NCBI RefSeq assembly: GCF_007992715.1
Contig: NZ_BKAU01000001.1
Location: forward strand, 496,001 to 560,000
Direction of reading: 5' to 3'
DNA from: Chitinophaga cymbidii
GTDB taxonomy: Bacteria; Bacteroidota; Bacteroidia; Chitinophagales; Chitinophagaceae
DNA length: 64,000 nucleotides
Of the stretch, positions 17,391-26,330 are shown one piece after another. The notes under the pieces are model-generated. The model was not told the DNA's origin and made no database searches. It saw only the letters and a program-made list of their open reading frames with translations. How positions within the stretch are numbered: the first letter of the stretch is position 1; each line of letters starts with the position of its first letter. The position numbers and the translations under genes are program-made.

Positions 17391-18623
17391 ATGTTGCTGG
17401 ATGATCAGCGCACGATCGCGCATTTTGATATGGACAGCTTCTTTGTTTCGGTGGAGTGCAAGAAAGATAACAGCCTGAAGGGCAAACCACTGCTCGTAGG
17501 CGGGCGGAGCGACCGGGCGGTGGTGGCGGCCTGCAGCTATGAAGCGCGGAAATTTGGCATTCATTCCGCTATGCCCATGAAAGTGGCGTTGCGGCTTTGT
17601 CCACATGCGATCATCCGCGGCGGGGATATGGAAGAATACAGCAAGCACTCCCGCGAAGTAACGGAGATCATTGCCGGCTCCGCGCCTTTATATGAGAAAT
17701 CTTCGATCGATGAGTTTTATCTCGATCTGACGGGGATGGATAAATATTTCGGATCGTTGAAATGGACGAGCGAGCTGCGGCAGAAGATCATGAAGCAGAC
17801 CAGCCTGCCGGTGTCGCTCGGCATGGCGTCCAACAAGATGGTTTCAAAGGTGGCCACTAACGAAGCGAAGCCAAACGGGCAATTATCGATTCCCTTCGGG
17901 CAGGAAAAGATCTTTCTTGCGCCGATGGCGATCGAAAAAATACCGATGGTCGGTAAGGAAACAGCCGCGCAGCTGAAACGCAGGGGTGTGGAAACGGTAC
18001 GGACGCTGAGCGAGATACCGATCGGTCTGCTCGAAGCCTGGATGGGGAGGAACGGCATTGCGCTCTGGAAGAAAGCGAACGGCATCGATGAATCACCGGT
18101 GGTCCCCTACCACGAGCAGAAATCGATCTCCACGGAGAATACTTTCGGTTCGGACACGATCGATATGGAATTTCTGCATTGCGAGCTGGTGCGGATGACG
18201 GAAAAAATTGGGTTCGAGCTGCGCTCCCAGAACAAGCTGACGGGATGCGTGACCGTGAAGATCCGGTATTCGGATTTTGAAACGGTGACCCGGCAGATGA
18301 GCATTCCTTACACCGCCAGCGATCATATCCTGCTGGAAAAAGTAAAGGAGCTGTTCAACCGGCTGTACGACAGAAGGTTGCTGGTACGGTTGATCGGCGT
18401 GCGTTTCAGCCACCTGGTGTCCGGCAACTACCAGATCAGCCTGTTCGACGACACACAGGAAATGATCTCGCTGTACCAGGCGATCGACAGCATCAAAAGC
18501 CAGTATGGCTGGCAATACCTGATGCGGGGCAGCAGCAAGGCCGCGAAATTTGAGGAGAAGCTGATGCCTTACCAGAAAGATAAAAACGAGCTGATCATGA
18601 AAAAGCGTTACCCCGGTGTTTAA
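17391..18623 (+). CDS. dinB: Y-family translesion DNA polymerase (DinB/ImuB-like)
   Basis: The 410-residue polymerase has the catalytic motifs AHFDMDSFFVSVE (Asp13) and SSIDEFYLDL (Asp107-Glu108), the helix-hairpin-helix thumb region (IPMVGKETAAQLKRRGVETV), and a little-finger domain. QISLF near residue 350 matches a beta-clamp-binding motif. Catalytic residues are intact, so it should be an active lesion-bypass enzyme, unlike ImuB proteins, which lack them. It sits 18 bp before a DnaE2-like polymerase gene, and two operators matching those of the S24 repressor lie in its promoter. Start: ATG at 17391; the ATG at 17384 is out of frame. Confidence 0.93.
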   Translation: MLLDDQRTIAHFDMDSFFVSVECKKDNSLKGKPLLVGGRSDRAVVAACSYEARKFGIHSAMPMKVALRLCPHAIIRGGDMEEYSKHSREVTEIIAGSAPLYEKSSIDEFYLDLTGMDKYFGSLKWTSELRQKIMKQTSLPVSLGMASNKMVSKVATNEAKPNGQLSIPFGQEKIFLAPMAIEKIPMVGKETAAQLKRRGVETVRTLSEIPIGLLEAWMGRNGIALWKKANGIDESPVVPYHEQKSISTENTFGSDTIDMEFLHCELVRMTEKIGFELRSQNKLTGCVTVKIRYSDFETVTRQMSIPYTASDHILLEKVKELFNRLYDRRLLVRLIGVRFSHLVSGNYQISLFDDTQEMISLYQAIDSIKSQYGWQYLMRGSSKAAKFEEKLMPYQKDKNELIMKKRYPGV

Positions 18624-18641
18624 CCCGTTCAATGAATCGAG

Positions 18642-21629
18642 ATGTACCTGAATTGTAAAACATGGTTCAGCCTGCGGTACGGCACGATCAGCACCAGGCG
18701 GCTGGCCGCGCTCGCAAGGGAATACGGCATTACGTCCCTCGCGTTGACCAATATCAACGCTACAACGGACGCATGGATGTTCGTCAGGGAATGCCGTGAG
18801 CAGGGGATCAAGCCGGTACTGGGACTGGAATGCCGCAACGGTCATACTTTCCGCTATATCCTGCTGGCGCGGAACATGGAAGGCTGGCTGCAGATCAACC
18901 GCTTTTTATCGGCGCACCTGATGAGTGACACGCCATTCCCGGAGCAGGCGCCTTTTCTTCCGCATACGTTCGCCGTGTACGCCTGGGGAGCGCGCCCGGT
19001 GGAAACGCTGGCCCCGCACGAGCTGGCCGGCGTGAGGCCGCGGGAAGTGAACAAGCTCTTCCGCACGGATACGAAGCGGTACGCTAACAAGCTGGTGATC
19101 CTGCAGCCGCTCAGCTTCCTCGATGCCGGCCAGCATCAGCTGCACCGCGTGCTGCGCGCGGTGGACAATAACCTGCTGATCAGCCAGCTTCCGCCGGAAG
19201 AAACAGCAGGCCCCGATGAATGTTTTATTTCGCCCGCCCGCCTGCTGGAACATTTTTCGGAGCATCCCCATATTGTGCGGAACACGCTGCTGGTGATGGA
19301 AGCCTGTGAGATCGATTTCCGGTTCGGGCAGAACCTCAATAAAAAATGTTTCACCGGCAGCCGGGCGGAAGACCGCGAACGGCTGCGGGAACTGGCTTTG
19401 GAAGGAATGGCCCTGCGCTATGGGACCGATAACCGGGAAGCACGGGAAAGAGTGGAGAAGGAACTGTTTATTATCGATCAGGCGGACTTTTCCGCCTACT
19501 TCCTGATCACCTGGGATATTACCCGGTACGCCCGGCACCGGGGGTTTTTCTATGTAGGCCGGGGCAGCGGCGCCAATTCCATTGTCGCCTATTGCCTGCA
19601 GATCACCAATGTAGATCCCATTGCGCTGGACCTCTATTTCGAGCGCTTCCTGAACCCGCACCGCACCGCGCCGCCGGATTTCGATATCGACTTCTCCTGG
19701 GCCGACCGCGATGATATCATACAATATATTTTTTCCCGGTATACGGAAGAACATACCGCATTAATGGGGACCGTAGCCACTTTCCAGACCAATGCCATCG
19801 TGCGGGAACTGGGCAAAGTATACGGCCTTCCCAAACAGGAAATCGACAAAATCCTCGAAAACCCCTACCAGGTGAAGCTTGGGGAAGACAGCGTACACCA
19901 GCGCATTATCACATACGGTAAAATGCTGGCGAACAAAAACGAGGCCTTCCCCAATCACCTGAGCATCCACGCCGGCGGCATCCTCATCAGCGAAGCGCCC
20001 ATCCATCAATACTGCGCCACGCACATGCCGCCCAAAGGATTCAGCACTGCGCAAATGGACATGCACATGGCCGAAGCTACCGGCCTGCACAAATTCGATA
20101 TCCTCAGCCAGCGCGGCCTCGGGCATATCCGCGATTCGCTGGACATGATCCGGAAGAACAAGGGCGTGGAAATCGACATACACAACGTGGAGCCATTCAT
20201 GCAGGATGAAAATGTGCAGCATGCATTGCGCACTGTGAACACCATCGGCTGCTTTTATATTGAATCGCCCGCCATGCGGCAGCTGTTGAAGAAGCTGGAA
20301 TGCGATGACTATATCACCCTGGTAGCCGCCAGTTCCATCATTCGTCCCGGTGTAGCGCAGGCCGGCATGATGCGGCAGTATGTGCAGAACTTCCATGCGC
20401 CGGATAAGGTGAATTACCTCCACCCCGTCATGAAAAAGCTGCTGGCGGAAACATACGGCGTGATGGTATACCAGGAAGATGTGATCAAGGTAGCGCATCA
20501 TTATGCGGACCTCGACCTGGCAGATGCGGACATTCTGCGCAGAGCCATGGCCGGCAAGTACCGCGGGGAAGATCATTTTTCAAAGATCAGGGAGCTGTTT
20601 TTCGGGAACTGCGCCAGGCTCGGGCGACCGGAAGCCGTCAGCCAGGAAGTATGGCGGCAGATCGCGAGCTTCGCGAACTTTTCTTTTTCCAAAGCGCACT
20701 CCGCCAGTTTCGCCGTGGAAAGCTACCAGAGCCTCTACCTGAAAACCTATTTCCCCGCCGAGTTCATGGTGGCCGTGATCAACAACTTCGGCGGGTTCTA
20801 CAACCGGGAGCTGTATTTCCGCGAACTGGCAAAAACCGGCGTACAGATCTTTCCGCCCTGCATCAACAACAGCGATTACCTTACCAGCATCAGCGGCAAC
20901 GATGTATTTACGGGATTCATTCATGTGGACCGGCTGGAAGAAGCCTGGATCAAAAAAGTGCTGAAGAACCGGGAAACCGAAGGCGCTTTCATCAGCCTTG
21001 AAAATTTTGTGGAACGTGAGAATCCCGCGCCGGAACAGCTGGAAATACTGATCCGCATCGGCGCATTTAACTTTACCGGCCACACGAAAAAAGAACTGCT
21101 GTGGAACAGTTCCGCCCTCCTGAAAAATCTTCCGCCGGACGAATGGAAGCCGCGCCTGTTCCGCGAGCCTTCGCGTGACTGGACGCTGCCGGACCTTGCC
21201 TATCACCGGCATGAAGATGCTTTTGACGAGATCGAGCTGCTGGGGTTTCCGCTTTGCTCGCCCTTCGAAGTGCTGGAACATGACCAGCGCCATTATCTGC
21301 CGGGCGCGGAGTTTGCGCAGCATCTCGGCCAATCTGTATGCACGCTCGGTTACCTCGTGTGCCTCAAACATGTTTATACCAGCAAGAACGAACCGATGTG
21401 CTTCGGAACGTTCCTTGACCGGGACAGCACGTTCATGGACACGGTGCATTTCCCCGACAGCCTGAAAAATTATCCTTTCCAGAAAAGTGGTTTTTATATC
21501 CTGGAAGGCAAGGTGATCGAGGAATTCGGCGTGTATTCGCTGGATGTGCACCGGATGCGGAAGATCGGGTACTTCGAGGACAGGCCCATGGAAACGGGGA
21601 AGCTGCGCGGCAGTTTGAGCCGGTTATAA
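18642..21629 (+). CDS. DnaE2-like error-prone DNA polymerase III alpha subunit
   Basis: The 995-residue C-family polymerase has the palm motif PPDFDIDFSW (catalytic aspartates Asp348 and Asp350), GRGSGANSIVAY, the FSFSKAHSASFA segment and a C-terminal OB-like region. It is about 160 residues shorter than replicative DnaE. The N-terminal PHP domain is degenerate: NCKTWFS stands where a His-x-Ser metal motif is usual, and LALTNIN where TDH-type ligands are expected, so PHP metal binding looks lost. Paired with the Y-family polymerase it forms a mutagenesis cassette comparable to imuB-dnaE2. Both are probably derepressed together after DNA damage. Confidence 0.9.
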   Translation: MYLNCKTWFSLRYGTISTRRLAALAREYGITSLALTNINATTDAWMFVRECREQGIKPVLGLECRNGHTFRYILLARNMEGWLQINRFLSAHLMSDTPFPEQAPFLPHTFAVYAWGARPVETLAPHELAGVRPREVNKLFRTDTKRYANKLVILQPLSFLDAGQHQLHRVLRAVDNNLLISQLPPEETAGPDECFISPARLLEHFSEHPHIVRNTLLVMEACEIDFRFGQNLNKKCFTGSRAEDRERLRELALEGMALRYGTDNREARERVEKELFIIDQADFSAYFLITWDITRYARHRGFFYVGRGSGANSIVAYCLQITNVDPIALDLYFERFLNPHRTAPPDFDIDFSWADRDDIIQYIFSRYTEEHTALMGTVATFQTNAIVRELGKVYGLPKQEIDKILENPYQVKLGEDSVHQRIITYGKMLANKNEAFPNHLSIHAGGILISEAPIHQYCATHMPPKGFSTAQMDMHMAEATGLHKFDILSQRGLGHIRDSLDMIRKNKGVEIDIHNVEPFMQDENVQHALRTVNTIGCFYIESPAMRQLLKKLECDDYITLVAASSIIRPGVAQAGMMRQYVQNFHAPDKVNYLHPVMKKLLAETYGVMVYQEDVIKVAHHYADLDLADADILRRAMAGKYRGEDHFSKIRELFFGNCARLGRPEAVSQEVWRQIASFANFSFSKAHSASFAVESYQSLYLKTYFPAEFMVAVINNFGGFYNRELYFRELAKTGVQIFPPCINNSDYLTSISGNDVFTGFIHVDRLEEAWIKKVLKNRETEGAFISLENFVERENPAPEQLEILIRIGAFNFTGHTKKELLWNSSALLKNLPPDEWKPRLFREPSRDWTLPDLAYHRHEDAFDEIELLGFPLCSPFEVLEHDQRHYLPGAEFAQHLGQSVCTLGYLVCLKHVYTSKNEPMCFGTFLDRDSTFMDTVHFPDSLKNYPFQKSGFYILEGKVIEEFGVYSLDVHRMRKIGYFEDRPMETGKLRGSLSRL

Positions 21630-21658
21630 AAGGGAAGGCCGCCGGGAATATTATACTG

Positions 21659-21691
21659 AACGTTTTGCAAGGGCATTCTGCTCAAAACGTT
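21659..21691. terminator. Inverted repeat after the dnaE2-like gene, possible terminator
   Basis: AACGTTTTG (21659-21667) pairs with CAAAACGTT (21683-21691) over a 15-nt loop, followed by only a short T run on the plus strand. It may end the polymerase operon. Confidence 0.5.
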
Positions 21692-21703
21692 TTGCCGGAC
21701 AAA

Positions 21704-21737
21704 TGAAAAGGGCGCACCGGTGAAGGTACGCCCATGA
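21704..21737 (-). terminator. Terminator of the aspartate kinase gene
   Basis: GGGCGCACC (21710-21718) and GGTACGCCC (21725-21733) form a 9-bp stem with one mismatch; TTTTC follows on the minus strand, 25 bp after the aspartate kinase stop. Confidence 0.6.
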
Positions 21738-21757
21738 AATATTTGTGAAACTGCTGG

Positions 21758-23080
21758 TCAATCCAGGTTGAACAAACCTTTGTTCAGCAGTTGCAATGTA
21801 CGTTCCTTGTACTGGCCGTTCACGAGGATGGAAATATTATGACGGCTGCCGCCATAAGAGATCATCCGCAGCGGTATCTCGTTCAGGGAATCGAACAGTT
21901 TTTTAATGATGGAAGGCGTGGCCGCCACTTCATTCCCAACGATGGAAACGATCGCCTGGTGGTGATCCAGTTCCACGGTACCGAAGGGCTGCAGTTCTTT
22001 CAGTATCTGCTCCAGGTTCTTCTGATCGTCAATTGTAATGGACACGGCCACTTCGGAAGTGGTGATCATATCGATGGGCGTACGGTATTTTTCGAATATC
22101 TCGAAGATCTTGCGCAGGAACCCGTAAGCCAGCAGCATACGGCTGGATTTGATCTTGATGGCGATGATGCCGTCTTTCGCGGCGATCGCTTTTGCACCGT
22201 CGCCATTCGGCAGTTCGGTGATGATGGTGCCTTTGGCGTCCGGCTGCATGGTATTGAGCAGCTTCACCGGGATGTTGAAGTGCTGTGCGGGCCAGATGGA
22301 CGCGGGGTGCAGGATCTTTGCGCCGAAGTAGGCCAGCTCGGCCGCTTCGTCGAAAGACAGCTGATCGATCGGGAAAGTTTTCTTCACTACCCGCGGGTCG
22401 TTGTTATGCATGCCGTCGATGTCCGTCCATATCTGTACTTCAGAAGCCTGGATGGCCGCGCCGATGAGGGAAGCGGAATAGTCGCTGCCGCCGCGTTTCA
22501 GGTTGTCGATCTCGCCTTTTGCATTGCGGCAGATGTATCCCTGGGTGATGAACAGGGTCTGGCCTTTCTGCTGTTCGATCAATGCGGTCAGCCGCACTTT
22601 CATGCGCGGGATCTCCGGTTCCTCGAACTCGTCGATGCTCATGAAGTCCAGCGCCGACAGCAGCACAGCGTTGATGCCGGCTTCTTCCAGGTAAGCGCAG
22701 AACAGCTTCGTGGAAAGCAGTTCGCCCTGCGCCAGGATGTCTTTGTTCAGCGCTTCGTTGAAAGATATCTTGAGAATGATGTTGAGGAATTCGAAATGTT
22801 CGTCTATAATGGCTGTTGCCTTCTCACGGCCTGCCGCTCCGCTCACCAGCTGTTCAGAAAAAGCGCGGTAGTGGCTTTCCAGCTTGTCTATCTGCTGTTT
22901 GGCCTGCACCTTTTTACCTTCGGAAAGAGACTGGCTGATCTCAACAAGGGCATTGGTGGTGCCCGATAAAGCGGACAATACCACGATCTTGGCATCAGGG
23001 TCCGCTGTTATCAACTTCGCTACGGCATGCATACGCTCCGGTTTTCCAACCGAGGTTCCGCCAAATTTCAAGACTTTCAT
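21758..23080 (-). CDS. Aspartate kinase (LysC-like, monofunctional)
   Basis: The 440-residue kinase phosphorylates aspartate, the first step towards lysine, threonine, methionine and diaminopimelate. It starts with the diagnostic MKVLKFGGTSVG, has the aspartate-site segment FITQGYICRNAKGEIDNLKRGGSDYSASLIGAA, and ends with two ACT domains (about 305-440) that normally bind a feedback inhibitor. No homoserine dehydrogenase domain is fused. The neighbouring Ldh-type dehydrogenase gene ends upstream on the same strand and is not a known partner. Which amino acid inhibits it cannot be read by eye. Confidence 0.94.
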   Translation of the reverse strand: MKVLKFGGTSVGKPERMHAVAKLITADPDAKIVVLSALSGTTNALVEISQSLSEGKKVQAKQQIDKLESHYRAFSEQLVSGAAGREKATAIIDEHFEFLNIILKISFNEALNKDILAQGELLSTKLFCAYLEEAGINAVLLSALDFMSIDEFEEPEIPRMKVRLTALIEQQKGQTLFITQGYICRNAKGEIDNLKRGGSDYSASLIGAAIQASEVQIWTDIDGMHNNDPRVVKKTFPIDQLSFDEAAELAYFGAKILHPASIWPAQHFNIPVKLLNTMQPDAKGTIITELPNGDGAKAIAAKDGIIAIKIKSSRMLLAYGFLRKIFEIFEKYRTPIDMITTSEVAVSITIDDQKNLEQILKELQPFGTVELDHHQAIVSIVGNEVAATPSIIKKLFDSLNEIPLRMISYGGSRHNISILVNGQYKERTLQLLNKGLFNLD

Positions 23081-23101
23081 TAGTTGTTAAAGTATATATG
23101 C

Positions 23102-24178
23102 TTAAAAATCGATTTTAAATTTCATCGCTACTTCACCGAGATCTTTTACCACCGGTTCCAGCAACGGTATGCCACTGATCCGCCGGTCGGCTTCCATTTC
23201 CCGCTCCGGATCGCCGGGTATCAGCACTTTTTCCTGTCCCGCTACGGTTTCCGCGCTCCTGAAACGGTTGATCCAGGTGTCCATATGTTCCTTGAACTCG
23301 TCCGCCGGGCGGAAGGCATCTACCCGCATGGCGCCGAAGAAATGGCCCAGCCCTTTGCCCACCGGGTCCGGCGGCAGGGGCAGGAAACTCACGAACGGCG
23401 GCGCCCAGGGGCCGTAGTTGGCGCCTGAAAGCACGGCCGAAAATATATCAACTATTGCACCCAGACAATACCCCTTGTGACTGCCGTGCTCGCGGTCGCC
23501 GCCAAGCGGCAGCAAAGCCCCGCCGCTCTTCAGTTCATTGGGATTGCTGCTGGGAATGCCGACTTTGTCCTGTATCCAGCCAAGCGGCGCTTCCTGCTGC
23601 TTGCGCTGCAGTATTTCCAGCTTGCCGTTGGCTGCGGTGGTCGTGGCAAAATCCGCCACAAAGGGCGGCTGCTCTTTGGCCGGAATAGCTACGGCGATGG
23701 GATTGGTGCCGAGCATCCGCTCCGTGGCAAAGGTGGGCGCCACGAGGGGGCTGGCATTGGTCATGGCCATACCGACCATATCATGTTCCAGCGCTTTCAT
23801 CGCGTGGTATCCCGCAATACCGAAGTGATTGGAATTGCGGACGCTGACCCAGCCCGTACCGGCCGTTTGGGCTTTGCTGATCGCCACCTGCATGGCAAAA
23901 GGCGCCACCACCAGGCCGAGGCCGCTGTCCCCGTCCACTACCGCCGTGCTCGGCGATTCGTGAACGATACGGATATCGGGCGTGGCGTTGATGCGGCCTG
24001 CTTCCCAGAGGCGAACGTAGCCGGAAAGCCTTGCAACACCGTGTGAATCAATCCCCCGGAGGTCGGCGGACAGCAATACGGTGGCGGCCAGCCGCGCCTG
24101 GTCCTGCGGGCAGCCGATCTTTATAAAAACTTCTTCTGTAAATGTGCTGAGATGCTCGTAGGAAAAAACTTGCTCCAT
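23102..24178 (-). CDS. Ldh family (malate/lactate/ureidoglycolate) NAD(P)-dependent dehydrogenase
   Basis: The 358-residue enzyme belongs to the non-Rossmann malate/L-lactate dehydrogenase family. The family segments are seen in order: DLRGIDSHGVARL (substrate-binding Arg and His near residue 45), VDGDSGLGLVVA, RNSNHFGIAGYH (catalytic His), GTNPIAVAIPA, and the GSHKGYCLGAIVDIFSAVLSGA cofactor region. The family uses several 2-keto/2-hydroxy acids, so the substrate is left open. The ATG at 24178 lies 9 bp after the DUF3467 gene, which suggests co-transcription on the minus strand. Confidence 0.93.
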   Translation of the reverse strand: MEQVFSYEHLSTFTEEVFIKIGCPQDQARLAATVLLSADLRGIDSHGVARLSGYVRLWEAGRINATPDIRIVHESPSTAVVDGDSGLGLVVAPFAMQVAISKAQTAGTGWVSVRNSNHFGIAGYHAMKALEHDMVGMAMTNASPLVAPTFATERMLGTNPIAVAIPAKEQPPFVADFATTTAANGKLEILQRKQQEAPLGWIQDKVGIPSSNPNELKSGGALLPLGGDREHGSHKGYCLGAIVDIFSAVLSGANYGPWAPPFVSFLPLPPDPVGKGLGHFFGAMRVDAFRPADEFKEHMDTWINRFRSAETVAGQEKVLIPGDPEREMEADRRISGIPLLEPVVKDLGEVAMKFKIDF

Positions 24179-24187
24179 TCTTGTAAA

Positions 24188-24496
24188 TTATGCCTGTGCG
24201 GTGGGCCCGCCGAAGTTCATGGGAACGGTAACCGGTTCCTGGTCCTGGATCGTACCGTGGGCGGATTCATATTTTTTGATATTGTCCACCATGGCTTTCA
24301 TCAGGCGTTTGGCGTGCTGAGGCGTCAGAATGATGCGGGATTTCACTTTTGCCTTGGGTAAACCGGGCATCACATTGATAAAATCCACGACAAATTCGGA
24401 CGGAGAATGGGTGATAATAGCCAGGTTGGCATAGGTGCCGTCCGCTATTTCCTCGCTCAATTCAATATTGAGCTGCTGCTCATTTTGATTTTCCAT
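24188..24496 (-). CDS. DUF3467 family protein
   Basis: The 102-residue protein starts at the ATG at 24496 (MENQNEQQLNIEL). The core matches DUF3467 as I know it: an acidic start, GTYANLAIITHSPSEFVVDF, MPGLPKAKVKSRIILTPQHAKRLMKAM. These small cytoplasmic proteins are widespread in Bacteroidota and have no assigned function. The frame stays open far upstream, but that part translates the tandem repeats at 24.6 kb and is not coding. Confidence 0.88.
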   Translation of the reverse strand: MENQNEQQLNIELSEEIADGTYANLAIITHSPSEFVVDFINVMPGLPKAKVKSRIILTPQHAKRLMKAMVDNIKKYESAHGTIQDQEPVTVPMNFGGPTAQA

Positions 24497-24583
24497 GGTA
24501 CAAAAGTAAAGAACCCCTTCGGGATTTGCAGGCTTGTTTTTTTGAATATCGGGGAATTGGAAGGACGGGCCGCCGCGGGGGCG

Positions 24584-24759
24584 GCGAAATAATGCGGGTT
24601 GGCCGGGAGCAGCCGGAGGACGGGCGAAATGCAGCCGAGGTAACCATCGGAGAGCAAGCGAAATAATGCGGATTGGCCGCAAGCAGCCGGAGGACGGCGA
24701 AATGCAGCCGAAGCAACCATCGGAGAGCAGGCGAAATATGCAGTTGGCCGCGAGCAGCC
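24584..24759. repeat. Intergenic tandem repeat, about 2.4 copies of a 73-74 bp unit
   Basis: Two near-identical units (24584-24657 and 24658-24730) and a partial third (24731-24759) each start GCGAAAT and contain GCAGCCGGAGGAC and AACCATCGGAGAGCA. A second GCGAAATGCAGCCG inside each unit shows a shorter period nested within. It fills most of the 334-bp gap between the DUF3467 gene and the SusD terminator and encodes no plausible protein. Confidence 0.85.
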
Positions 24760-24765
24760 AGGGAA

Positions 24766-24797
24766 AAAACAAGCCCGGCGCAAGACAGCGCCGGGCC
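24766..24797 (-). terminator. Terminator of the SusCD operon
   Basis: A 9-bp perfect stem (GCCCGGCGC 24773-24781, GCGCCGGGC 24788-24796) with a 6-nt loop is followed on the minus strand by TTGTTTTTT. It lies 34 bp after the susD-like stop. Confidence 0.85.
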
Positions 24798-24830
24798 CTT
24801 ACCAATTTCTATAAAAGTAAACGATTGGGG

Positions 24831-26312
24831 TTAAGGTTTGTCCCACCAAAGCCTGGTGGATAATTCGTCCGGCCCCTGTGCGGCGACAATGGCCTTATAA
24901 TTTTCGGTATTGAGATCGCGTTCGGTACTGATATAACATTGCCTGCGGGGTATCTGTCCACCTACATTCACCGCATCCGGCGCGGGGGACAATACCGGGT
25001 AGCCGGTCCTCCGCCATTCCGCCCAGGCTTCGTAGCCGTTGCCGAGGTAGAAATTGATCCATTTCTGCGTCTGAATCCTTTCCAGCTTCTGCGCCGCAGT
25101 TTGTGCCGGCAGCAGCACAACGGCCGGTGATAAAGGATAAACGGTGGTGTCGGTTTCAGCTACCGTGTTTTTTGCCAGTACATTCCATTTTTTGATGGAA
25201 GCGATAATGCCTTTGTTGTACCAGCTGATCGCTTCCGCGTCCCCACCGGGTATCCAGCCGATGAGCGCCGCTTCCGCCATCGTAAAACATACCTGTGCGT
25301 AAGAGGTAAGAATGCTCGGGAAGGCTTGTCCGGCCGGCACCGTGCCGATCAGGCTGTACGCCGAAGTGGAAAATTGCTCGTTCACGCCATAGGGAACGCC
25401 CTTGTAGGTGCCCGGGGCATTGGCGGGAGAACGGGCGAAGATCGGCAGGCGGGGGTCCGCCATCGCTTTCAGCTTGTCTATGAACACTTCGCTGACGCCG
25501 TAGTCGTAACGGCTTCTGTAGTTGGTGTACCAGGGACTCTCGAAAGCCTGTGTGGCCTGGTAGCTATAAGTAGCATCATCATCAATGCTGGTCATCAGTC
25601 CTGCCGCCACAGCTTCCTGGAAAGCGGTGCGTCCCGCCTCGGCGTCTTCTGTTTCCGAGATGCGCAGCGCGGCGATCGCGCGGAGGGAATTGCCCCATCT
25701 CTTCCAGCGTTGCCAGTTGCCGTCAAACAGCGGATCATTGGGCATGGCGGTGGTGATCTGCGCGGGCGCTTCTTTTAATTCTTTGAGCAGATCGGCGTAG
25801 ATCGTTTTCTGGTCGTCGAATTTCGGTTTGATGTTTTCCGTGCCTTGCAGCGCTTCGGAGTAAGGGATCGCGCCCCATCTATCCGTCATTGTCAGCATAA
25901 GAAATGCGCGCAAGGTACGCGCATGGCCGAGCTGATTGGCATTCGGACTGTTATCCGTCACCTCTTTGGAATCTTTTGTTTCAGGATCGGTATTCAGCTC
26001 GATGATCCGCGTTAGGTCCATCAGCGGGCCGGTGTAGATCGCGTTGTAGCTGTATTCCCGGTTAAAGTACCGGGATTCGTTGTTGTAGATAAATTCCGCG
26101 AGGTGCTGCACGTACAGCTGGCCGCCGGCCGCATTGGTAACACCTGCGAGGCCGACCACGGCGCTGCCGAAAAGGAACTTGGTACTTGGCTGCGGGGGCG
26201 TGTTGGGATTCACGTTCATATCCCCGAAATCCTTCTTGCAGGATACGGCGGCTGTCATGAAGATTCCCAGCATCGCCGCAGAAGCCATATATTTTAAGCT
26301 GATGAGTTTCAT
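24831..26312 (-). CDS. SusD/RagB-family surface nutrient-binding lipoprotein
   Basis: The 493-residue lipoprotein (lipobox AVSC, Cys25) has SusD-type organisation: an N-terminal FGDMNVNPNTPPQPS region, TPR-like helices including HARTLRAFLMLTMTDRWGAIPYSEAL, and a C-terminal segment with EAWAEWRRTGYPVL. It caps the SusC transporter encoded 18 bp upstream and captures glycans or other oligomers at the surface. No glycoside hydrolase, peptidase or regulator gene adjoins this pair, so its ligand cannot be inferred from context. Confidence 0.94.
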   Translation of the reverse strand: MKLISLKYMASAAMLGIFMTAAVSCKKDFGDMNVNPNTPPQPSTKFLFGSAVVGLAGVTNAAGGQLYVQHLAEFIYNNESRYFNREYSYNAIYTGPLMDLTRIIELNTDPETKDSKEVTDNSPNANQLGHARTLRAFLMLTMTDRWGAIPYSEALQGTENIKPKFDDQKTIYADLLKELKEAPAQITTAMPNDPLFDGNWQRWKRWGNSLRAIAALRISETEDAEAGRTAFQEAVAAGLMTSIDDDATYSYQATQAFESPWYTNYRSRYDYGVSEVFIDKLKAMADPRLPIFARSPANAPGTYKGVPYGVNEQFSTSAYSLIGTVPAGQAFPSILTSYAQVCFTMAEAALIGWIPGGDAEAISWYNKGIIASIKKWNVLAKNTVAETDTTVYPLSPAVVLLPAQTAAQKLERIQTQKWINFYLGNGYEAWAEWRRTGYPVLSPAPDAVNVGGQIPRRQCYISTERDLNTENYKAIVAAQGPDELSTRLWWDKP

Positions 26313-26330
26313 ATCTGCTTCGGTTTGATG

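Noticed and set aside
21791-22969. A 392-residue open frame opposite the aspartate kinase gene
   Set aside because: It is an antisense shadow; the aspartate kinase reading is unambiguous.
24497-24805. An N-terminal extension of the DUF3467 protein by about 100 residues
   Set aside because: It translates the tandem repeats; family sequence begins at the ATG at 24496.
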